Shown: one piece after another, positions 27,231 to 35,645 of the stretch | Numbering within the stretch: position 1 is the first letter of the stretch | How the letters are laid out: each line of letters begins with the position of its first letter | Assembly (NCBI RefSeq): GCF_014836415.1 | Contig: NZ_JACSQY010000004.1 | Location: forward strand, 146,520 to 210,519 | Source: Sporosarcina gallistercoris | GTDB taxonomy: Bacteria; Bacillota; Bacilli; Bacillales_A; Planococcaceae | Direction of reading: 5' to 3' | DNA length: 64,000 nt | Notes under the pieces: generated by a model | Told to the model about the DNA's origin: nothing | The model's input: only the letters and a program-made list of their open reading frames with translations | Databases searched by the model: none | Translations under genes and position numbers: made by a program

Positions 27231-28382
27231 TCAGTTTTCAATCAGACTGGAAGTTTGCGAAACCTCTACAACCCCGCCTCCTGTTCTAATTGATTCGGTA
27301 GCTGCACACCCAACTGCAACACTCATTCTTCCTGCAAACGGTGATGTTAATGGTTCTTTGCCTCTAAGTACGAGTTCTACGAAATCTTGTGCAATTTTAG
27401 GATCTGCACCTCCATGGCTTCCTTCTTCTGGTTTCATGTCATATGTGACATCACTGAACTCATTCCATGTATTTGTCTTCCGTGTCTTCAAATATACTTT
27501 TCCATTTACATCATCGTTTTCAATTCTGCCTTTCGTTCCGATAAACGTATAATTACGCTCATAATCTGGTGTGAAATGGCACTGTAAATACGATGCTTTC
27601 ACTCCACCCTCAAGTTCCATGATAAGCATGTTGTTGTCTTCTACGTCGACCTCTTTACGGAATGCACATTCGGTAAACGTATGAGGTACATATTCGGGAC
27701 ACGTATCTTTCAATGAACACTCAGGACACGTTAAATCATTTGGCATGTCTCCACCGAAGTAATCCAGTCCGCCTATTGCAGATACTTTTTTCGTGTATTT
27801 TCCTGTAATCCAATGGATTACATCGAGATCATGTGAACCTTTCTGCAAAAGAAGAGATGTCGTATTGTCACTGTTTGCGTGCCAATCGTGATAATAGAAG
27901 TATCCACCGAAGCCAACAAAATGACGTACCCATACAGTTTTCAGTTCACCAATTGCCCCTGAATCGATAATTCCTTTCATTGTTTGATACATGCTCATAT
28001 AGCGCATATTGAAACCGACCATCAAATGTTTTCCGGATTTTTTCCAAACTTCAATTATCCGATCGCATCCTTCGACTGTAATGGCAAGCGGCTTTTCGGA
28101 ATATACATGCTTACCAGCTTCTAGTGCAGCAATGACATGCTCTTCGTGTAAGTAGTCCGGTGATAATACGGCTATCGCATCGATATCCTCTCGAACTAGC
28201 AATTCCTTGTAATCCTTCGTCAAAAATATCGGCGATCCCAACCGTTCTTGGAATTTCTGCTGACGTTCCTCGTCTAAATCCGCCAATGCAACAATTTCCG
28301 ATTCCCCTTCAGGTTTATGCCAGTAAAGGGCTAATCCCCCTCTTAGACCTGCACCGATGACACCAATTCTCAATTTCTCCAT
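27231..28382 (-). CDS. Gfo/Idh/MocA-family oxidoreductase
   Basis: A 383-residue NAD(P)-dependent protein. The N-terminal Rossmann domain starts RIGVIGAGLRGG (residues 5-16) and the family motif S-E-K-P-L-A is near residue 93. A cysteine-rich insert (C-P-E-C near residue 219, then two more Cys spaced 6 and 13 on) resembles clusters seen in many Bacillales Gfo/Idh proteins. The family oxidises or epimerises sugars; some members (GH109) are NAD-dependent alpha-N-acetylgalactosaminidases. As first gene of the importer operon it probably processes the imported sugar. Which reaction cannot be settled here. Confidence 0.87.
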   Translation of the reverse strand: MEKLRIGVIGAGLRGGLALYWHKPEGESEIVALADLDEERQQKFQERLGSPIFLTKDYKELLVREDIDAIAVLSPDYLHEEHVIAALEAGKHVYSEKPLAITVEGCDRIIEVWKKSGKHLMVGFNMRYMSMYQTMKGIIDSGAIGELKTVWVRHFVGFGGYFYYHDWHANSDNTTSLLLQKGSHDLDVIHWITGKYTKKVSAIGGLDYFGGDMPNDLTCPECSLKDTCPEYVPHTFTECAFRKEVDVEDNNMLIMELEGGVKASYLQCHFTPDYERNYTFIGTKGRIENDDVNGKVYLKTRKTNTWNEFSDVTYDMKPEEGSHGGADPKIAQDFVELVLRGKEPLTSPFAGRMSVAVGCAATESIRTGGGVVEVSQTSSLIEN

Positions 28383-28437
28383 ATTTACACCCCATTTTTA
28401 ATATGTATAACTGGACTTTCGGGTATTTCCTATATTC

Positions 28438-28453
28438 AGGAAAACGTTTTCCT
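28438..28453. promoter_or_regulatory. LacI-type operator palindrome
   Basis: AGGAAAACGTTTTCCT is a perfect 16-bp palindrome with a central CG, the usual layout of LacI-family and CcpA operators (12 of 14 positions match the cre consensus). It lies between the lacI gene and the Gfo/Idh operon it probably controls. Confidence 0.7.
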
Positions 28454-28483
28454 AAAGACTTCACCTAAACCAATCCCCCAGTT

Positions 28484-29506
28484 TCATGTTGATTGGCGGA
28501 TCAGTAATGTCGAAGGTAATAACGTTTTAAGATCAAGTTGCAATTCATCTTTAATCTTGTTTAACAAAGTTTTAGCTGCGACAATCCCCATTTCATACTG
28601 AGGAATTGAAATCGTCGTTAACGCAGGAACAACGTATCGCGCCATTTCATTATTGTCGATTCCAAGGAAAGCAATGTCTTCCGGGATTTTTAAATCTAGT
28701 TCATGAGCCGCTCTCATCCCGGCTATTGCCAACAAATCACTTGCACAGAGGAGAGCAGACGGCCGATCATGTGCTTGACGGTCTAATAAGTTCTTTGTTT
28801 TGATATAGGCTTGTTCCATGCACCATCTTGAATCAATGATATAGTCGTTCTTCAATTCCAATCCGAATTCAGATAGCGATTTCTTATAACCTCTAAATCT
28901 TTTTTCGCTCTTTAACTCTCCGTCTATTTCACCTCCAATGAATCCGATCCGACGATGTCCTTTTTCAACCAAATGTTCCATCCCTTTATGGACAGCTTCT
29001 TCCCGATCATAATCAACTGTTGATATTGAATGATCGCTATAGTTGAAATCCACTCCAACTACAGGAACCAATTTCTTTATTTCTTGAAGGATTTCCTCTT
29101 CAACAGCATCGACCAGTAGAACTCCTTCAACTTCTTTCTCACGTATGATGCGATGGAAAACAGCTTCATCTTTTAAATCCGCGTGATTGAGCAATACTAA
29201 TGTGTAACCTTCTTTTGCGAAGGTTTCGCTGATTCCTTTAAAAATCCTTGAAAAATAAGGATTATCATCTGCAAGTCCCGGACTTGCCAACCACGCGATT
29301 CTTCTAGTTCGCTTTACTTTCACTTCAGAGGCGTGTACTAATTGTCGTGCATGCTCATTTGGCGTATAACCTAATTCTTTAACCGCCAGCCATACTCTCT
29401 TTTTAATGTCTGCATTCACATTTCTAGTAGGATCATCTTTAATCACTCTAGAAACTGTCGTCACCGATACTCCTACATGTTCTGCAATATCTTTTAATCT
29501 CACCAT
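28484..29506 (-). CDS. LacI-family transcriptional regulator
   Basis: A 340-residue LacI-family repressor. From the chosen start it reads MVRLKDIAEHVGVSVTTVSR, the classic LacI helix-turn-helix with V-S-V-T-T-V-S-R-V-I; a periplasmic-binding-protein-like effector domain follows (W-L-A-S-P-G near residue 69, G-F-I-G-G near 180). Longer in-frame starts lack a ribosome site; AGAGGA lies 6 bases before this ATG. It sits upstream of and collinear with the Gfo/Idh and importer genes and is likely their local repressor, alongside the GntR regulator inside the same cluster. Confidence 0.92.
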   Translation of the reverse strand: MVRLKDIAEHVGVSVTTVSRVIKDDPTRNVNADIKKRVWLAVKELGYTPNEHARQLVHASEVKVKRTRRIAWLASPGLADDNPYFSRIFKGISETFAKEGYTLVLLNHADLKDEAVFHRIIREKEVEGVLLVDAVEEEILQEIKKLVPVVGVDFNYSDHSISTVDYDREEAVHKGMEHLVEKGHRRIGFIGGEIDGELKSEKRFRGYKKSLSEFGLELKNDYIIDSRWCMEQAYIKTKNLLDRQAHDRPSALLCASDLLAIAGMRAAHELDLKIPEDIAFLGIDNNEMARYVVPALTTISIPQYEMGIVAAKTLLNKIKDELQLDLKTLLPSTLLIRQST

Positions 29507-29609
29507 GATATTTCCTCTTTTCATAGAAATCGCTTCCATATAATAATAGAGCATTCAAACTATTAAAAGAAGAAGGAAATCAAAAACAAATACCGACATA
29601 GTGTTGTTA

Positions 29610-29626
29610 GGTTGTAGGTACAAGTT
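29610..29626. promoter_or_regulatory. candidate amino-sugar regulon operator, copy 2
   Basis: GGTTGTAGGTACAAGTT differs from the copy at 20870 by one base. It lies about 105 bases upstream of the lacI start, which would place the whole importer cluster under the same regulator as the catabolic genes. Confidence 0.55.
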
Positions 29627-29642
29627 GGATTAAATAAAAAAC

Positions 29643-29660
29643 GTTCTGATTAATCAGAAC
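29643..29660. promoter_or_regulatory. 18-bp perfect palindrome upstream of lacI
   Basis: GTTCTGATTAATCAGAAC, two perfect 9-bp halves. It may be an operator for the LacI protein or another dimeric regulator. No T run follows, so a terminator role is less likely. Confidence 0.45.
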
Positions 29661-29889
29661 AATATTACACTCAAAATTATATAGCTCGTTTTCTGAGTTG
29701 TCAATATGTTTTTCGAAAATTAAAAGAACAACATTCTTCTTTATATTCAACTAATCCCTTCTAAAATTCAACAAATAAAAAACTCTAAATGTCTGCTCTT
29801 CTAAACAAGAAAATTAAGGATTAGCACTATAAATAATGTAGCGAAAAGTATGATTATACCTCTCCCACATCACTAGGCGTCTAAAGTGT

Positions 29890-29964
29890 CTACTTTTCTT
29901 CTTTCAATTTAGTTATAAGAATGAGGCTGGTGAAGCTCAGCATCACCACAAACTCGTTTGACAT
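29890..29964 (-). CDS. possible TxpA/holin-like small toxic peptide
   Basis: A 24-codon frame inside the long gap between lacI and the GNAT gene, read by hand. The peptide is hydrophobic in the middle (V-V-M-L-S-F-T-S-L-I-L-I-T) and ends in a charged K-L-K-E-E-K tail. The layout, E-x-x-x-M-x-x-F-x-x-L-I followed by a basic tail, resembles putative holin-like toxins of type I systems in Bacillales. The ribosome site is weak and no antitoxin RNA promoter is clear, so this is tentative. The rest of 29661-30227 shows no gene. Confidence 0.3.
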   Translation of the reverse strand: MSNEFVVMLSFTSLILITKLKEEK

Positions 29965-30227
29965 GATTTTCGTATCAATCACACTTCTTAAGCAACCGCC
30001 ATCTCCCAAGGCACCCTAATAAAAATTCAATTGGTGAGCGTAGAAACTATAAAATTGTTTATAAATTGACTCAGAACCATAATCTTCTTGAACCACTTGC
30101 TTCTTGTGATGGCATCCCCACCGTTATGTAAGATCTCAACATAAACAAAAGTAACGTTCGTGTTGCTGTCATTTGCAAACCATGATCTGAATCCAAAAGA
30201 ACACTCAACAAACGCTGAACTGCATAC

Positions 30228-30266
30228 AAAAACTCTCCTACGGCAATTAAGCGCAGGAGAGTTTTT
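30228..30266 (-). terminator. terminator of the GNAT gene
   Basis: Stem AAAAACTCTCCT / AGGAGAGTTTTT with a 15-base loop, directly after the GNAT stop on the minus strand. Confidence 0.8.
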
Positions 30267-30270
30267 GAGT

Positions 30271-30804
30271 TCACAGGAAAAGTGCCATGGATAAGCTGTC
30301 ATAATACCGTTCGCCATCGAACGAGTCTTTGTAGAATACCCCTTCTTGCTTAAATCCAAGTTTTTCATAAAGCGCAACTGCCCGTTCATTATCTGCACGG
30401 GTGATGAGCGTAATTTTTTCAGTTTGACCATTTTCTTTAGCCCAGTCGATCAATGCGTTCATCAGCAAGCGGCCAAGCCCTTTTCCCGCGTGCGATTGGC
30501 GAATGACAATCCCGAGTGTCCCTACGTGAAGGAATCTGCGTTTCGAACTCGAATCAATCGTACCGATCCCGACAATTTCCTCCCCGTCCAGCATAAGGAG
30601 CATACAAGTTCCCTTGGATTGTTTCATATCTTCAATGGATTTCGCCAATCCCTTTGCAGTTTGAGGGTATTCATCCCGACCGAATGACAGGTAATCCGTC
30701 TCTCCGCCGACCACATTGTAAAACTCGACAATGAGCGATGCGTCTTCTTGTTTTGCATCTCGTATCGTAATCTTCTCAATTGCGTTTGTTAAAAAGTCTT
30801 GCAT
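30271..30804 (-). CDS. GNAT-family N-acetyltransferase
   Basis: A 177-residue single-domain acetyltransferase. The acetyl-CoA pyrophosphate motif is I-R-Q-S-H-A-G-K-G-L-G-R-L-L near residue 110, and N-E-R-A-V-A-L-Y-E-K-L-G-F near 145 is the conserved fourth motif. The start is ATG at 30804, 8 bases after AAGGAG; a GTG three codons earlier overlaps that site. The C-terminal Y-Y-D-S-L-S-M pattern resembles RimJ/RimL or YkkB-like members, but the substrate (protein N-terminus, amine or antibiotic) cannot be told. Divergent from the nitric oxide synthase gene. Confidence 0.88.
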   Translation of the reverse strand: MQDFLTNAIEKITIRDAKQEDASLIVEFYNVVGGETDYLSFGRDEYPQTAKGLAKSIEDMKQSKGTCMLLMLDGEEIVGIGTIDSSSKRRFLHVGTLGIVIRQSHAGKGLGRLLMNALIDWAKENGQTEKITLITRADNERAVALYEKLGFKQEGVFYKDSFDGERYYDSLSMALFL

Positions 30805-30945
30805 GGTGTTCACTCCTTCCGCTACCTAGTATACCTCAAAAACTCTTCTTTTCTCCGCTTTCCAGCTGGAGTGGAACCGGACACAAAACGTTCAGCAATC
30901 ACAATGTCGTTCGATGGTAGACTTGAAAGTAAGGAGTGGATCATT

Positions 30946-32046
30946 GTGAAGGAACAGCATACAGAACTTTTCCAGAAAGCAGTCGATTTCATTGACCGCT
31001 GTTACGCGGAATTGGGATTCTCTGCAGACCAACAACAACAGCGACTGCAAGACATTGAAAACGAAATCAAGGAAAGCGGCACCTATACGCATACCATGGA
31101 AGAACTGTCTCACGGAGCAAAAATGGCATGGCGCAACAGCAATCGGTGCATCGGCCGTCTTCTTTGGGAAACGCTTGAAGTGTTTGATAGACGAGACGTC
31201 ACTTCGGCTGACGGTGCTTTTGAAGCGTTGCAGGACCATATCCGCTACGCAACGAATGATGGCGATATCCGATCTGCCATTACCGTCTTCCCGCCACGAA
31301 AAGAGGGAAGAGATCCGATCCGTATCTGGAATCATCAGCTGATCCGTTATGCTGGATATGAAATGGATGGAACGATTATCGGTGACTCCGCTAACGTTGC
31401 TATGACAAAAAAGTGCGAGTCCCTCGGCTGGCAAGGGGCTCACACTTCTTTTGACGTCCTCCCACTAGTTATTCAAGAAGATGGACAACCTGAGCAATTA
31501 TACAAAATTCCGGATAGCTTAGTGAAAGAAGTACCGATCAGCCATCCGGACATCCAGGGAATCGAGACGCTCGGCATCAAATGGCATGCCGTCCCGATTA
31601 TTTCTGACATGCTGCTTGAAATTGGCGGCATCGACTATCCGATGGCACCTTTCAACGGCTGGTATATGGGAACTGAAATCGGAGCGAGGAACCTCGCTGA
31701 TGAAGACCGATATAATTTGCTGCCTGCGATAGCAAAACAGATGGGGCTTGCAACGAACTCGAACCGGTCGCTCTGGATCGACAAGGCACTCGTCGAACTG
31801 AATATCGCCGTCCTGCATTCTTATCACCAAGCGGGTGTTACACTCGTCGATCATCATACAGCCGCCAAACAATTCAAGGCGTTCGAGAAAAAGGAGAACA
31901 ACGCCGGACGTCCCGTCACCGGGAACTGGACCTGGCTCATTCCGCCCGTCTCTCCGGCCACAACGCACATTTTCCATAAGCCGTATCGGAATGACATCGT
32001 GACACCGAATTTCTTTCATCAGCCGAGCCCTCAGGATGGAGAATAG
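30946..32046 (+). CDS. nos: bacterial nitric oxide synthase, oxygenase only
   Basis: A 366-residue bacterial NOS. The heme-ligating cysteine lies in W-R-N-S-N-R-C-I-G-R near residue 60, and the substrate-binding region F-N-G-W-Y-M-G-T-E-I near 235 holds the glutamate that binds arginine. It converts L-arginine to citrulline and NO using electrons from cellular flavodoxin-type reductases, as no reductase domain follows. The upstream part of the open frame is dismissed: AAGGAG lies 9 bases before the GTG at 30946. In Bacillales, NO protects against oxidative stress. Monocistronic, convergent with a PAS-GGDEF gene. Confidence 0.95.
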   Translation: MKEQHTELFQKAVDFIDRCYAELGFSADQQQQRLQDIENEIKESGTYTHTMEELSHGAKMAWRNSNRCIGRLLWETLEVFDRRDVTSADGAFEALQDHIRYATNDGDIRSAITVFPPRKEGRDPIRIWNHQLIRYAGYEMDGTIIGDSANVAMTKKCESLGWQGAHTSFDVLPLVIQEDGQPEQLYKIPDSLVKEVPISHPDIQGIETLGIKWHAVPIISDMLLEIGGIDYPMAPFNGWYMGTEIGARNLADEDRYNLLPAIAKQMGLATNSNRSLWIDKALVELNIAVLHSYHQAGVTLVDHHTAAKQFKAFEKKENNAGRPVTGNWTWLIPPVSPATTHIFHKPYRNDIVTPNFFHQPSPQDGE

Positions 32047-32123
32047 AAAACACTTCCTCCTGCACTTGAGCACAAAACTTTCGAGCTTCTAAATTTTTTC
32101 GTGAATGGTTGGTTGAAATAAAA

Positions 32124-32170
32124 AGGTGACTGGTTCTAAGACCTTGAAATCGCTTATGAACCGGTCACCT
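32124..32170. terminator. shared terminator between nos and PAS-GGDEF
   Basis: Stem AGGTGACTGGTTC / GAACCGGTCACCT (12 of 13 pairs) with TTTTTATTT on the minus strand. It ends the hydrolase/GGDEF unit and may stop nos transcription too. Confidence 0.75.
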
Positions 32171-32216
32171 GAATTTTATGAAGGCCGAACTCATCCTTTT
32201 AAACTGAATTCCGCAT

Positions 32217-33200
32217 TTACACTTGTACTAACTCACTAGCATGGGTAACTAGATTGCGTCCAGCATCTTTGGAAGCATAAAGCGCATAATCTGCATTGGA
32301 TTGTAAAGAGCGCTCTGTATCTCCTGGCAAAAACGTCGCTGCCCCTATACTTACCGTCATACTGGGCACTCCCCAGTTTGCCCCTTCTACACGGACACGT
32401 ATTTTTTCCGCGATTTTCAGAGCATCGGCCTGATCCGTATCCGGTAAGATCAATGCAAATTCTTCTCCTCCATAACGGGCAGCGATATCTTCTTTTCTGC
32501 ACTCCTCTTCCAGTAATCGTCCCATCTGTTGTAAGACTTTATCGCCCACCATATGACCGTAGTTATCGTTGATGCTCTTGAAGAAATCGATATCGATCAG
32601 CAACAGAGAGAGTGATTGCAATTCACCTGAGTACGCAGCGATAGATGAAGTCAGTTTCTCCTGTAAGCTGCGTCTATTCCAAAGACCGGTCAACCCATCC
32701 GTTTCGGCTAACTTCTGTAACTTTTCGTTAAGATCCAACAGCTCTTTCTGCTTGGACTCCAATTCTTGTCGCAGCATATCCAGCTCGGCAATTTGCTTTT
32801 TCTTCATACGGTTGCGATCATCTGTTTCCTTCTTAGCAGCAAGAAGTACCTGTTCGTACTCATAACGCTCTTTCATTGGAAAACAGATGCAATCGTTAAA
32901 CACCACCCCGTCACGCTCATTTCTGGAAGCGTTGAGTAGGATAGGAATTTCCTGTCCAGCCTTGGTCTCCAGTGAAATATACATCGCTTCCACTTTTCCT
33001 TGAATCCGGATCATCGGAAAAAAGTAGAGCTGGTAAAAGGACTGGCTTGCAAGTGTCAAAATCAGGTTAATGTGCTGTCCCTGTATTTCCTGACGGTGGT
33101 AATCGAGTAAATCGAGTAACGTCCCATTGATTTCCAGGATAGTACCGTGATCATCCAGTGATAGATATCCGCATGGAGCAAAGTCCAGTTTCTCATCCAT
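32217..33200 (-). CDS. RsbP-type PAS domain fused to GGDEF diguanylate cyclase, copy 1
   Basis: A 327-residue soluble protein. Residues 1-115 form a PAS domain opening [19 protein letters not shown], very like the PAS of RsbP as I recall it (A-P-C-G, then Q-L-Y-F-F-P and M-Y-I-S-L). A coiled coil covers about 120-160 and ends in the [10 protein letters not shown] entry to the GGDEF domain (165-322). The active site is G-G-E-E-F near residue 252, intact, with an inhibitory R-K-E-D site five residues before it. It should make cyclic di-GMP. Its ATG overlaps the RsbQ-like stop by 8 bases, so the pair is translationally coupled. Confidence 0.92.
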   Translation of the reverse strand: MDEKLDFAPCGYLSLDDHGTILEINGTLLDLLDYHRQEIQGQHINLILTLASQSFYQLYFFPMIRIQGKVEAMYISLETKAGQEIPILLNASRNERDGVVFNDCICFPMKERYEYEQVLLAAKKETDDRNRMKKKQIAELDMLRQELESKQKELLDLNEKLQKLAETDGLTGLWNRRSLQEKLTSSIAAYSGELQSLSLLLIDIDFFKSINDNYGHMVGDKVLQQMGRLLEEECRKEDIAARYGGEEFALILPDTDQADALKIAEKIRVRVEGANWGVPSMTVSIGAATFLPGDTERSLQSNADYALYASKDAGRNLVTHASELVQV

Positions 33201-34023
33201 TTGAAATGCTCCCTTTTTCGACAGCTGCCAAATAATCGTAAATTAATCGAATGCTCTCTTCCGGGTGACTCATATGCGGACAATGCCCCGTGGCATCCAT
33301 TAAACGAAATGTACTTTCCGGCAGGGCCCGGTGCAAATATCTCCCAACTTCGATCGGAGCAAGCGAATCATTGGAGCACTGCAGAATGAGTGACGGAACT
33401 GTAACTTGCTTTAACTCTTCCCGGTTATCGGAGAAAAAAGTTGCTTTAGCAAATTGTTTTGCGACAGTCGGATCCGTCGAACAAAAGCTTTCCTCCAATT
33501 CTTGTGAAAGCTCCGGCCTATCCTCGTTTTTCATGACAATCTGCGAGAGATAATTCGCCCAGCCGATGTAGTTCATATCCATCATCCCGATCAACGCTTC
33601 CAGATCCTCTTTCTCAAATCCTCCGCTATAATGAGGAGGATCATTTAAATAACATGCTGACGGACCAAGCATGATGAGACGTTCAAAGCGTTCAGGCTCT
33701 TGAATGGAGGCCAATATGCCGATCATGCTGCCAACCGAGTGTCCTACAAAAATCGCCTCTTTCAACTCCAGCGCATCGCATATATCGAGTACATCTTGTG
33801 CGTATCCATCAAGATCCTTGTACCTGTTCGGACTGTATGCACTGTAATCCGATTTTCCAGAACCGACGTAGTCAAATAAAATGACACGGTAATATTCTTC
33901 GAAGGCCGGTGCCACCAATCTCCACATATTCTGATCGCATCCAAAACCGGGCGCAAAGATCATAGCCTTTGTGCCCTTTCCTGTAACGTTCACGTTATTA
34001 CGGATAAGGGTATTTTGATTCAT
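33193..34023 (-). CDS. RsbQ-like alpha/beta hydrolase, copy 1
   Basis: A 276-residue alpha/beta hydrolase strongly like B. subtilis Rsb[10 protein letters not shown] near residue 24, [10 protein letters not shown] near 52, nucleophile G-H-S-V-G near 94, Asp in C-S-N-D-S near 219 and His in G-H-C-P-H-M-S-H-P near 247, all in RsbQ order. RsbQ is the hydrolase partner of RsbP in energy-stress sensing and a relative of plant KAI2/D14 receptors. Here its partner is the overlapping PAS-GGDEF protein. The ATG at 34023 follows GGAGG by 7 bases. Confidence 0.93.
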   Translation of the reverse strand: MNQNTLIRNNVNVTGKGTKAMIFAPGFGCDQNMWRLVAPAFEEYYRVILFDYVGSGKSDYSAYSPNRYKDLDGYAQDVLDICDALELKEAIFVGHSVGSMIGILASIQEPERFERLIMLGPSACYLNDPPHYSGGFEKEDLEALIGMMDMNYIGWANYLSQIVMKNEDRPELSQELEESFCSTDPTVAKQFAKATFFSDNREELKQVTVPSLILQCSNDSLAPIEVGRYLHRALPESTFRLMDATGHCPHMSHPEESIRLIYDYLAAVEKGSISNG

Positions 34024-34238
34024 AAACAAGCCTCCACAACTCTTCTATCTATGTTATTCCGGTCTTTTGATAGACAATCCACATCACCGTATATAGTTCA
34101 ATATTACTAATATTAATTATATAGTAAACCTTCCCTGCTTTCAATTATGGTGAATTTCATAGAGGTCAAACTTAATCACCCGCTAAAATAATCCTTTCCG
34201 CAATCATTGGACTCATTCATTTCCTATTCTTTAAATCT

Positions 34239-34289
34239 AAAAGCCGACTTGCGAATTCCATCGTCATAAGGAATTGGCAGGCCGGCTTT
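34239..34289 (-). terminator. terminator of the dus gene
   Basis: Arms AAAGCCGACTTGC and GGCAGGCCGGCTTT, plus inner GAATTCC / GGAATT, pair with TTTTAGATTT following on the minus strand. The rest of 34024-34378 holds no visible gene. Confidence 0.65.
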
Positions 34290-34378
34290 CAACGGGTGTG
34301 CTTAAAACTTCATTTTGTAAATTAATATCTTATTGAACCGACACAGGAGATTGCTCCTCCATTGCAAGGACTGATCGC

Positions 34379-35353
34379 TCAACTATTGGTTGACTCGAAT
34401 TCATCAAGCAAGACACGGACTTCATCTGTCGACTCCGTGTACATCAGTTGGTTTCTCAATTCACCTGCTCCTCTAATCCCTTTCACATAGATCTTAAAGA
34501 ATCGGCGAAGCGGTTTGAATGGCAGCTCCTCGATTTCCTTGGAATATTTATCGTGGAGATCCAGATGAAGTCTTAAGAGGTCCATTAGCTCTTTACTAGT
34601 GTGCTCTCTTGGCTCTTTTTCAAAGGCATATGGATTTTTAAAGATCCCTCGCCCAATCATCACGCCGTCTACACCATACTTCTCGACGAGTTCCAATCCC
34701 ATTTGACGATCCAGGATATCGCCATTGATGGTCAACAATGTATCAGGTGCGATTTCATCGCGCAGCTGCTTAATTTCCGGGATTAGTTCCCAGTGCGCTT
34801 CGAAATTACTCATTTCTTTTCTTGTCCGAAGGTGAATCGATAAATTGGCGATGTCTTGCTTCAATACATGTGTCAGCCAGCCGCGCCACTCGTCTATATC
34901 CGTATAGCCCAGTCTTGTTTTCACACTGACTGGCAGCCCTCCTGCTTTTGCAGCTTGGATAATATCCGCTGCGTTATCAGGATAATTGATCAGCCCGCTG
35001 CCTCTTCCTTTCGAAGCTACATTCGGAACAGGGCAGCCCATGTTAATATCGACGCCTTTGAATCCTTGTTCCGCCATTCCAATACTCATATCCCGGAAGT
35101 GCTCGGGCTTATTCCCCCATATATGAGCCACCATAGGCTGTTCGTCTTCTGTAAACGTCAAACGCCCGCGAACACTGAAGATCCCCTCCGGATGACAATA
35201 ACTCTCCGTATTTGTGAACTCAGTAAAAAATACATCAGGTCTTGCTGCTTCCGCCACGACATGGCGAAACACTACATTCGTGACATCTTCCATTGGTGCT
35301 AATATAAAAAACGGCCGTGGTAATTCACGCCAGAAATTCTCTTGCATATTCAA
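34379..35353 (-). CDS. dus: tRNA-dihydrouridine synthase
   Basis: A 324-residue TIM-barrel flavoenzyme. Visible are A-P-M-E-D-V-T near residue 19 (FMN binding), D-I-N-M-G-C-P-V near 99 with the catalytic Cys, V-S-V-K-T-R-L-G near 140, and D-G-V-M-I-G-R-G near 230. It reduces specific uridines in tRNA to dihydrouridine with NADPH. It resembles DusC-type proteins rather than the DusB copy usually found by lysS. TTG at 35353 has GAGGA at 7 bases. It sits between the two hydrolase/GGDEF pairs on the same strand. Confidence 0.9.
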   Translation of the reverse strand: MNMQENFWRELPRPFFILAPMEDVTNVVFRHVVAEAARPDVFFTEFTNTESYCHPEGIFSVRGRLTFTEDEQPMVAHIWGNKPEHFRDMSIGMAEQGFKGVDINMGCPVPNVASKGRGSGLINYPDNAADIIQAAKAGGLPVSVKTRLGYTDIDEWRGWLTHVLKQDIANLSIHLRTRKEMSNFEAHWELIPEIKQLRDEIAPDTLLTINGDILDRQMGLELVEKYGVDGVMIGRGIFKNPYAFEKEPREHTSKELMDLLRLHLDLHDKYSKEIEELPFKPLRRFFKIYVKGIRGAGELRNQLMYTESTDEVRVLLDEFESTNS

Positions 35354-35545
35354 TTTCCAATCCTCTCATTATGGGATGCCAGGTCAGCCCTGCACCCGAA
35401 AAATTTCTTGTTATACGTATGTGGGAACTCATAAAAATCAAACAAATCGAAAGAGAAACCCGTTCTCTGCCCAGAATTCGTTCTTTTCCATTTTACATGA
35501 GTAACGTGTATGTGAAAAGAGGAGAAGCTTGCTCTTGCTTATACA

Positions 35546-35600
35546 AAAAGCCTGCTCAGCAAATTCCATGATTTTTGAAATTCGCTAGCAAGCTTTTATG
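35546..35600 (-). terminator. terminator after PAS-GGDEF copy 2
   Basis: An imperfect long stem (AAAAGC, TGCT, AGCAAATT against AATT, GCTAGCA, GCTTTT) followed by TTTTTGTAT on the minus strand, about 45 bases beyond the gene. Confidence 0.65.
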
Positions 35601-35645
35601 GAGTTTGGGTACTGTGTGCATAAAGGAACTTCACACGTAACTTTC

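Noticed and set aside
30027..30431. 134-codon minus-strand frame
   Set aside because: It overlaps the terminator and most of its N-terminal part lies inside the GNAT gene in another frame; no start signal.
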